Shown: one piece after another, positions 42,371 through 46,864 of the stretch | How positions within the stretch are numbered: the stretch's first letter is position 1 | How the letters are laid out: each line of letters opens with the position of its first letter | Assembly: GCA_910585995.1 (NCBI GenBank) | Contig: CAJUGG010000039.1 | Coordinates: 1 to 46,864 of the forward strand | Direction of reading: 5' to 3' | Length of the DNA stretch: 46,864 nt | DNA from: an uncultured Lachnospiraceae bacterium | Lineage (GTDB): Bacteria; Bacillota; Clostridia; Lachnospirales; Lachnospiraceae | Translations under genes and position numbers: made by a program | The notes under the pieces: model-generated | Seen by the model: the letters and a program-made list of their open reading frames with translations, nothing else | Database searches by the model: none | Told to the model about the DNA's origin: nothing

Positions 42371-43483
42371 ATGAGTCAATCAAAAGTATATTACACAAAT
42401 CTCAGGGTGAAAGCGGGAGATACCCTGCAGGGAAAATTAGAGCGGCTGCTGCGTAAAGCAGGACTGCCTACCATGGATTTAGACGGAAAATATGTGGCGG
42501 TCAAGATTCATTTTGGAGAGCCTGGCAATCTGGCTTTCCTGCGTCCAAATTACGCCCGTACCGTGGTGGATCTGATCACCTATCTTGGCGGCAAACCTTT
42601 CTTGACAGACTGCAACACGCTGTATGTAGGCGGCAGAAAAAATGCGCTCGATCACTTGGAGAGTGCATATCAAAACGGGTTTAACCCTTATAACACGGGC
42701 TGCCACGTGCTGATCGCCGATGGCTTGAAAGGAACAGACGAGGTATATGTCCCTGTGGAAGGCGGAGAATATGTCAAAGAAGCCAAGATCGGTCGTGCCA
42801 TCATGGATGCGGATGTCTTTATCTCCATGAATCATTTTAAAGGCCATGAGCTGACGGGCTTTGGCGGCGCTCTGAAAAATATTGGTATGGGCTGCGGCTC
42901 ACGGGCCGGAAAGATGGAGATGCACTCCGCCGGAAAACCATTTGTAAACCAGGAACTGTGCGTCGGATGCGGACAGTGCGTGAACATCTGTGCTCACGGC
43001 GCTCCTTCTGTCAGCGATCAAAAAGCGTCCATCGACCTGAACAAATGTGTCGGATGCGGACGCTGTATCGGAGTTTGTCCCAAAGATGCAGTCAAACCGG
43101 CCCAGGACGAAGCCAACGAGGTCTTAAACTACAAGATCGCCGAATATTCCAAGGCAGTCTTAGAGAACAGACCCCATTTTCATATCAACTTTGTCATGGA
43201 CGTCTCTCCCTTCTGCGACTGCCACGCAGACAACGACCTGCCAATCGTCCCGGATATCGGCATCTATGCTTCCTTTGATCCTGTCGCCATCGACATAGCC
43301 TGTGCAGACGCAGTCAATGCCCAGACGCCCACAAAGGGAAGTCTTCTAGAAGAATCCGGACGCCCCTATTTGGATGACCACTTCACCTCCGTCTCCCCGG
43401 AGACCAACTGGAAATCCTGTATCACCCATGCCAAAAAGCTGGGGCTTGGAACCGACGAATATGAACTTGTAGAAGTAAAATAA
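42371..43483 (+). CDS. DUF362 protein with two 4Fe-4S clusters
   Basis: 370-residue cytoplasmic protein of the DUF362 family. The DUF362 part covers residues 1-180 and resumes near 270 (VAVKIHFGEPGNLAFLRPNY, FLTDCNTLYVGGRKNALDHL, SMNHFKGHELTGFGGALKNI). Two ferredoxin motifs are inserted: CVGCGQCVNIC and CVGCGRCIGVCP. Family members are annotated as iron-sulfur electron carriers or flavodoxin-like proteins of unknown substrate. It is monocistronic with a strong regulated-looking promoter and its own terminator. Confidence 0.92.
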   Translation: MSQSKVYYTNLRVKAGDTLQGKLERLLRKAGLPTMDLDGKYVAVKIHFGEPGNLAFLRPNYARTVVDLITYLGGKPFLTDCNTLYVGGRKNALDHLESAYQNGFNPYNTGCHVLIADGLKGTDEVYVPVEGGEYVKEAKIGRAIMDADVFISMNHFKGHELTGFGGALKNIGMGCGSRAGKMEMHSAGKPFVNQELCVGCGQCVNICAHGAPSVSDQKASIDLNKCVGCGRCIGVCPKDAVKPAQDEANEVLNYKIAEYSKAVLENRPHFHINFVMDVSPFCDCHADNDLPIVPDIGIYASFDPVAIDIACADAVNAQTPTKGSLLEESGRPYLDDHFTSVSPETNWKSCITHAKKLGLGTDEYELVEVK

Positions 43484-43490
43484 CGCGAAG

Positions 43491-43527
43491 CAGGAGCTGT
43501 CGCCAATCACGGCAGCTCCTGTTTTTT
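43491..43527 (+). terminator. Terminator of the DUF362 gene
   Basis: Stem CAGGAGCTG / CAGCTCCTG with a 13-base loop, followed by TTTTTT. The U-tract is present only on the plus strand. Confidence 0.92.
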
Positions 43528-43537
43528 CCATAATATT

Positions 43538-44347
43538 CTATTCCTGTTCCATATGTATCGTCATCTGTGGGAATGGAATCTCGATGCCTTCTTCATTCAG
43601 CCTGTCATGTACCAGTTCCAGGACTCGCCATCTCACTTCCCAATAATCCGCCGTCTTGACCCACGGCCGGATCACAATGGTAATACCGCTGTCTCCCAGT
43701 TCATTGACAGCCACCACATATGCCGGATCCTTTAATACCTTTTCCTCCCGGTCCAGAATCTCTTCGATCACTTTACGCGCCCTTTTCAGATCTGAATTAT
43801 AGGCCACATCCACGCTCATATCCACTCTTCTCGTCTCATTTGCAGAAAAATTAACAATGTTGCTGTTGGAGAGTGTGCCGTTTGGAAGCACCACATTGCG
43901 GTTGTCCGCCGAATGTAGGGTTGTGGCAAACAAAGAGATTTCTGCCACAGTCCCCTCACACCCGCAGGAGCTGATATAATCTCCCACCACAAAAGGCTTC
44001 AAAACCAGAATCAAAATCCCACCTGCAAAATTGGCAAGGCTGCCCTGCAAAGACAGGCCAATCGCCACGCCGGCTGATCCAAGTAAAGTGATAAAGGACG
44101 TCGTCTGTATTCCAAAACGGGCCAGCAGAGCCAGGATCAACACCGTATATGCACAGATCTTTACAAATGCGTCCAAAAACTGTACCACACCAGTATCGAT
44201 GTTGGAGCGCTCCATCGCTCTTCTTAAAAATTTCCGCAAAAACTGAATCACTTTCAGCCCGATAAATAAAAATGCCAGCGACCACACCAGTGACATGCCT
44301 GCAGATAAAACTTTAGGAATCATGTTCTCTAATAATTGACCTTCCAT
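43538..44347 (-). CDS. mscS: Small-conductance mechanosensitive channel
   Basis: 269-residue MscS-family channel that opens under membrane tension. Three TM segments (about 15-35, 60-80, 85-115); TM3 contains the packed Gly/Ala pore helix (GSAGVAIGLSLQGSLANFAG). The beta domain shows VGDYISSCGCEGTVAEISLF then ATTLHSADNRNVVLPNGTL, and the C-terminal alpha/beta domain ends IPFPQMTIHM. Two adjacent cysteines in CGCEG are unusual. It is last in the rluF-like - ligA - mscS run (26 bases after ligA). Confidence 0.96.
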   Translation of the reverse strand: MEGQLLENMIPKVLSAGMSLVWSLAFLFIGLKVIQFLRKFLRRAMERSNIDTGVVQFLDAFVKICAYTVLILALLARFGIQTTSFITLLGSAGVAIGLSLQGSLANFAGGILILVLKPFVVGDYISSCGCEGTVAEISLFATTLHSADNRNVVLPNGTLSNSNIVNFSANETRRVDMSVDVAYNSDLKRARKVIEEILDREEKVLKDPAYVVAVNELGDSGITIVIRPWVKTADYWEVRWRVLELVHDRLNEEGIEIPFPQMTIHMEQE

Positions 44348-44374
44348 CTTTTTCTCCCTTTCTAAACATCGCTT

Positions 44375-46351
44375 TTAACTTTCGTCTTTTTTCTCATCTT
44401 CCACAAATCGTGTCAGAAAATCCTCTTCTGAGATAATCTCTACCCCCAATTCTTTTGCTTTTTTATTTTTGGACGAAGCGGACATAGTGTCATTATTGAT
44501 CAGAAAACTGGTCTTGGAAGTCACACTGCCTGTCACCTTTCCGCCCTTTGACTCAATCAGATTTTTCAGTTCATTCCGATTGGCAAATCTTTGCAGGCTT
44601 CCGGTGATCACAAAGATCTTCCCGTCCAGCGTCAGAGAAGACTCGTCCACTTCCTCCACATAGATATCCAGTTCTTTGAGCAGATCATCCACCCAGCGGT
44701 TATGCTCCTCATCTGCAAAATAATCCTCCACGCTGGCACCGATTACACCGCCCACACCTGGGATCTCGCTTAACTCTTCTGCCCTTGCACTGCGAAGCCG
44801 CTCCAGATCATAATCGTATTCTTTACAGAGCACTTTTGCGTTGGCCAGACCAATATTGGGGATCCCCAGACTGTATACCACCCTTGGCAGCGTGGTATGA
44901 CGCGCCTTTTCCAGACTCTCTGTCAGCTTCTGATAAGACCGCTTGCCAAAGCCTTCCATATTGACAATCTCCTCCTGAAAGCGATCTAAGTGAAACAGAT
45001 CCGCATACTCATGTACATACCCGGAGTCAATCAGTTTTTCCAGTGTCATCTCCGACAATCCATCGATATTCATAGCATCTCTGCTTACAAACAAGGTAAA
45101 TGCTTTGATCTTTTTGGCCTGACAATCAGGATTCATACAGTAGAGAGATTCCACATCATTGACTTTCTGAATCTTAGTTGGGCCATTACAGACCGGGCAT
45201 GTATCCGGAATCTCCACTGTACCACTGCTTGTTAAATTTTCTGCAATCTGCGGGATAATCATATTGGCTTTATATACCGTAATCGTATCTCCAATCCCAA
45301 GCTTTAACGCTTTTAAGATGCTCACATTGTGAACCGACGCCCGGCTTACCGTGGTGCCCTCTAACTCCACCGGCTCAAAGATCGCCACCGGATTGATAAG
45401 CCCCGTCCTGGATGCGCTCCACTCAATCTCCAAAAGTTTCGTCTCCCGAAGCTCGTCCTGCCACTTAAACGCATACGAATCTCTCGGATATTTTGCCGTC
45501 CGGCCAAGCGACTGTCCATAGGCGATATCATCATACGTACTCACCAGCCCGTCCGACGGAAAATCATTGTGAACCACTGCCTCTGAAAATTCTTCCACAG
45601 CCTTAGGAATCCCATCCCCAGTCACTTTTTTATATTCCACCACATCAAATCCCTGGCTCTTCAGCCACAAAAACTGCTTCTCCCTGGAATTTTCAAAATC
45701 CACCCCGTCTGCACGCACCAGCGCAAACGCATAAAAATACACATTTCTCTTAGCCGTAATCTCATTGTTCAACTGACGCACCGAACCGCTGCACAGGTTT
45801 CTTGGATTTTTATATTTCGCTGCTTCCTCTGCGATCCCAGCATTGATCCTCTCAAAATCCGAATACCGGATCACCGCCTCTCCCCGAAGGATCACCTCCC
45901 CCTCGTGGGGAATTACGAGCGGTACATTCCGAAAGACTTTCGCGTTGTTGGTAATCACCTCTCCGATCTCTCCATTTCCCCTCGTCACCGCCTTCAAAAG
46001 CTTACCGCCCTGATACGTCAGGACCACCGTAAGCCCATCCAGTTTCCAGGACAACAATACCTCATGCTCCCCCGCAAACTCTGCAAGCTCCGTCACCTCC
46101 TTTGTCTTATCCAAAGACAGCATCGGCGTCTCATGCCGCTCCTTAGGCAGTTCCTCCACCGCCTCATACCCCACCGTCACTGTAGGACTCCCCGCCAGCA
46201 CAATCTTCGTCTCCTTCTCCAGGGCCTCTAACTCCTCATACAACCGGTCATACTCCAGATTGCTCATAATCTCCCGGTCCTCCTGATAATACGCCTTAGA
46301 AGCCTCCCTAAGCCGCTCTGACAGCTCTTTCATACGCTCCATGACATCCAT
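44375..46351 (-). CDS. ligA: NAD-dependent DNA ligase
   Basis: 658-residue NAD-dependent ligase. Domains: Ia/adenylation with nucleotidyl lysine Lys103 in LLSWKLDGLT (the usual form is EPKxDG), OB fold, a zinc finger CPVCNGPTK with YCMNPDC, HhH repeats (NMEGFGKRSYQKLTESLEKA, LSEIPGVGGVIGASVEDYF) and a C-terminal BRCT domain (GKIFVITGSLQRFANRNELK). The DNA-binding and catalytic parts look complete. The altered active-site context is typical of a divergent clostridial LigA branch. It starts 3 bases after the pseudouridine synthase stop. Confidence 0.95.
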   Translation of the reverse strand: MDVMERMKELSERLREASKAYYQEDREIMSNLEYDRLYEELEALEKETKIVLAGSPTVTVGYEAVEELPKERHETPMLSLDKTKEVTELAEFAGEHEVLLSWKLDGLTVVLTYQGGKLLKAVTRGNGEIGEVITNNAKVFRNVPLVIPHEGEVILRGEAVIRYSDFERINAGIAEEAAKYKNPRNLCSGSVRQLNNEITAKRNVYFYAFALVRADGVDFENSREKQFLWLKSQGFDVVEYKKVTGDGIPKAVEEFSEAVVHNDFPSDGLVSTYDDIAYGQSLGRTAKYPRDSYAFKWQDELRETKLLEIEWSASRTGLINPVAIFEPVELEGTTVSRASVHNVSILKALKLGIGDTITVYKANMIIPQIAENLTSSGTVEIPDTCPVCNGPTKIQKVNDVESLYCMNPDCQAKKIKAFTLFVSRDAMNIDGLSEMTLEKLIDSGYVHEYADLFHLDRFQEEIVNMEGFGKRSYQKLTESLEKARHTTLPRVVYSLGIPNIGLANAKVLCKEYDYDLERLRSARAEELSEIPGVGGVIGASVEDYFADEEHNRWVDDLLKELDIYVEEVDESSLTLDGKIFVITGSLQRFANRNELKNLIESKGGKVTGSVTSKTSFLINNDTMSASSKNKKAKELGVEIISEEDFLTRFVEDEKKDES

Positions 46352-46354
46352 TCC

Positions 46355-46864
46355 TCATTCCTCCATTCCATCCTCATTCTGATCCAATAACCGCAAAAGT
46401 TCCTTAAACTCCTCTTTTGTCACATTCCGAAAAGTCCCCGTCTTCAAGTGCCCCAGACAAATATTCATCACCCGCACCCGCTTTAACTCCACCACCCCAT
46501 ATCCCAGCTCCTTACACATCCTTCGAATCTGTCGATTCAGCCCCTGCGTCAGCACCATCCCAAACTTTCTCTTCCCCAGTCTCCTAGTCACACAAGGCCT
46601 CGTCGTCACCCCCAGCTCCCTCAAAAATACCCCCTCTTCCAGATCCCTCAAAAACCGATCCGTAAAAGGCCTGTCCACCACCACCTCATACTCCTTCTCA
46701 TGCCCATTCGCCCCCCGCATCATTTTATCAATCAAATCCCCCCGATTTGTCATCAGCAAAAGCCCCTCCGAGTCCTTATCCAGCCTCCCCGCATAAGTAA
46801 TCCTCTTAGGATACCCCAAAAACTCAATAATATTCACATCATTCCCCTGACTAACCTCCGAGCA
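46355..46864 (-). CDS. Pseudouridine synthase, RsuA/RluB/E/F family, 5' end outside window
   Basis: The visible 169 codons run to the window edge without a start, so the gene is partial. The catalytic motif GRLDKDSEGLLLMTN carries the active-site Asp, and YEVVVDRPFTDRFLRDLEEG, GLNRQIRRM and the C-terminal LRLLD end are typical of RluF-type enzymes that modify 23S rRNA. An in-frame GTG at 46837 is not the real start, since the family core begins earlier and the frame is open to the edge. The coding strand is C-poor and G-rich like the 34507-35705 genes. Confidence 0.9.
   Translation of the reverse strand, partial: CSEVSQGNDVNIIEFLGYPKRITYAGRLDKDSEGLLLMTNRGDLIDKMMRGANGHEKEYEVVVDRPFTDRFLRDLEEGVFLRELGVTTRPCVTRRLGKRKFGMVLTQGLNRQIRRMCKELGYGVVELKRVRVMNICLGHLKTGTFRNVTKEEFKELLRLLDQNEDGMEE

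Overview
The window looks like a chromosome segment of a spore-forming Firmicute of the family Lachnospiraceae (class Clostridia). The evidence is moderate GC, strong AGGAGG-type ribosome sites, a GerA-type spore germination protein, a PduL-AckA acetate pathway, a tryptophan T-box on an ABC importer, anaerobic NrdG, Tad-type prepilin peptidases and YesM/YesN-type two-component genes. I cannot fix the genus. No tRNA, rRNA, CRISPR array, phage or intact insertion sequence was seen.

Layout. 60-2673 (+): a histidine kinase with almost no extracytoplasmic sensor, and its AraC-type response regulator. 2685-3744 (-): a BlaI-family repressor followed by a broken BlaR1-like gene, with two perfect palindromes at the promoter. 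3887-5718 (-): pduL-ackA. 5789-6844 (-): a beta-propeller lactonase. 6934-9642 (-): sirC-hemB-hemL, a partial tetrapyrrole set. 9807-14152 (+): a cupin XRE regulator and a complete potABCD polyamine importer, closed by a strong terminator. 14258-14599 (-): a small coiled-coil protein, next to an apparently stand-alone small RNA (14753-14862, +). 14876-16868 (-): wreckage of a Tad/Flp pilus locus, with a TadZ N-terminus fused out of frame to a twice-frameshifted surface protein and followed by an intact prepilin peptidase. 17053-18857 (+): an XRE regulator and an orphan GerA-family protein.

35705 down to 18910 (-) is an almost gap-free run of 13 genes: prepilin peptidase, PP2C phosphatase, membrane Ser/Thr kinase, small membrane protein, 1836-residue Ig-repeat surface protein, rimO, pgsA, CinA-C, nrdG, dut, ppx, ppk1, HAD phosphatase. 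The first five form a signalling/surface module without any pilin, and this is my best candidate for an uncharacterised system. 36065-39255 (-): an ABC importer (trpXYZ type) under a T-box whose specifier triplet is UGG (Trp). 39280-42201 (-): a CBS-pair protein, two tandem 102-bp structured repeats with compensatory base changes, cardiolipin synthase and an orphan LarB. 42371-43483 (+): a DUF362 ferredoxin-like protein behind a palindrome-rich promoter. 43538-46864 (-): mscS, ligA and a pseudouridine synthase that runs off the window.

Stretches without genes: 9643-9806 holds the divergent sirC / XRE-pot control region; 14600-14875 holds the candidate small RNA; 35706-36064 holds a promoter, a short leader hairpin and a 116-bp imperfect inverted repeat; 38876-39279 holds the T-box and its promoter; 39697-39923 holds the tandem structured repeats. 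All calls come from reading the sequence and family knowledge; no database search was run.
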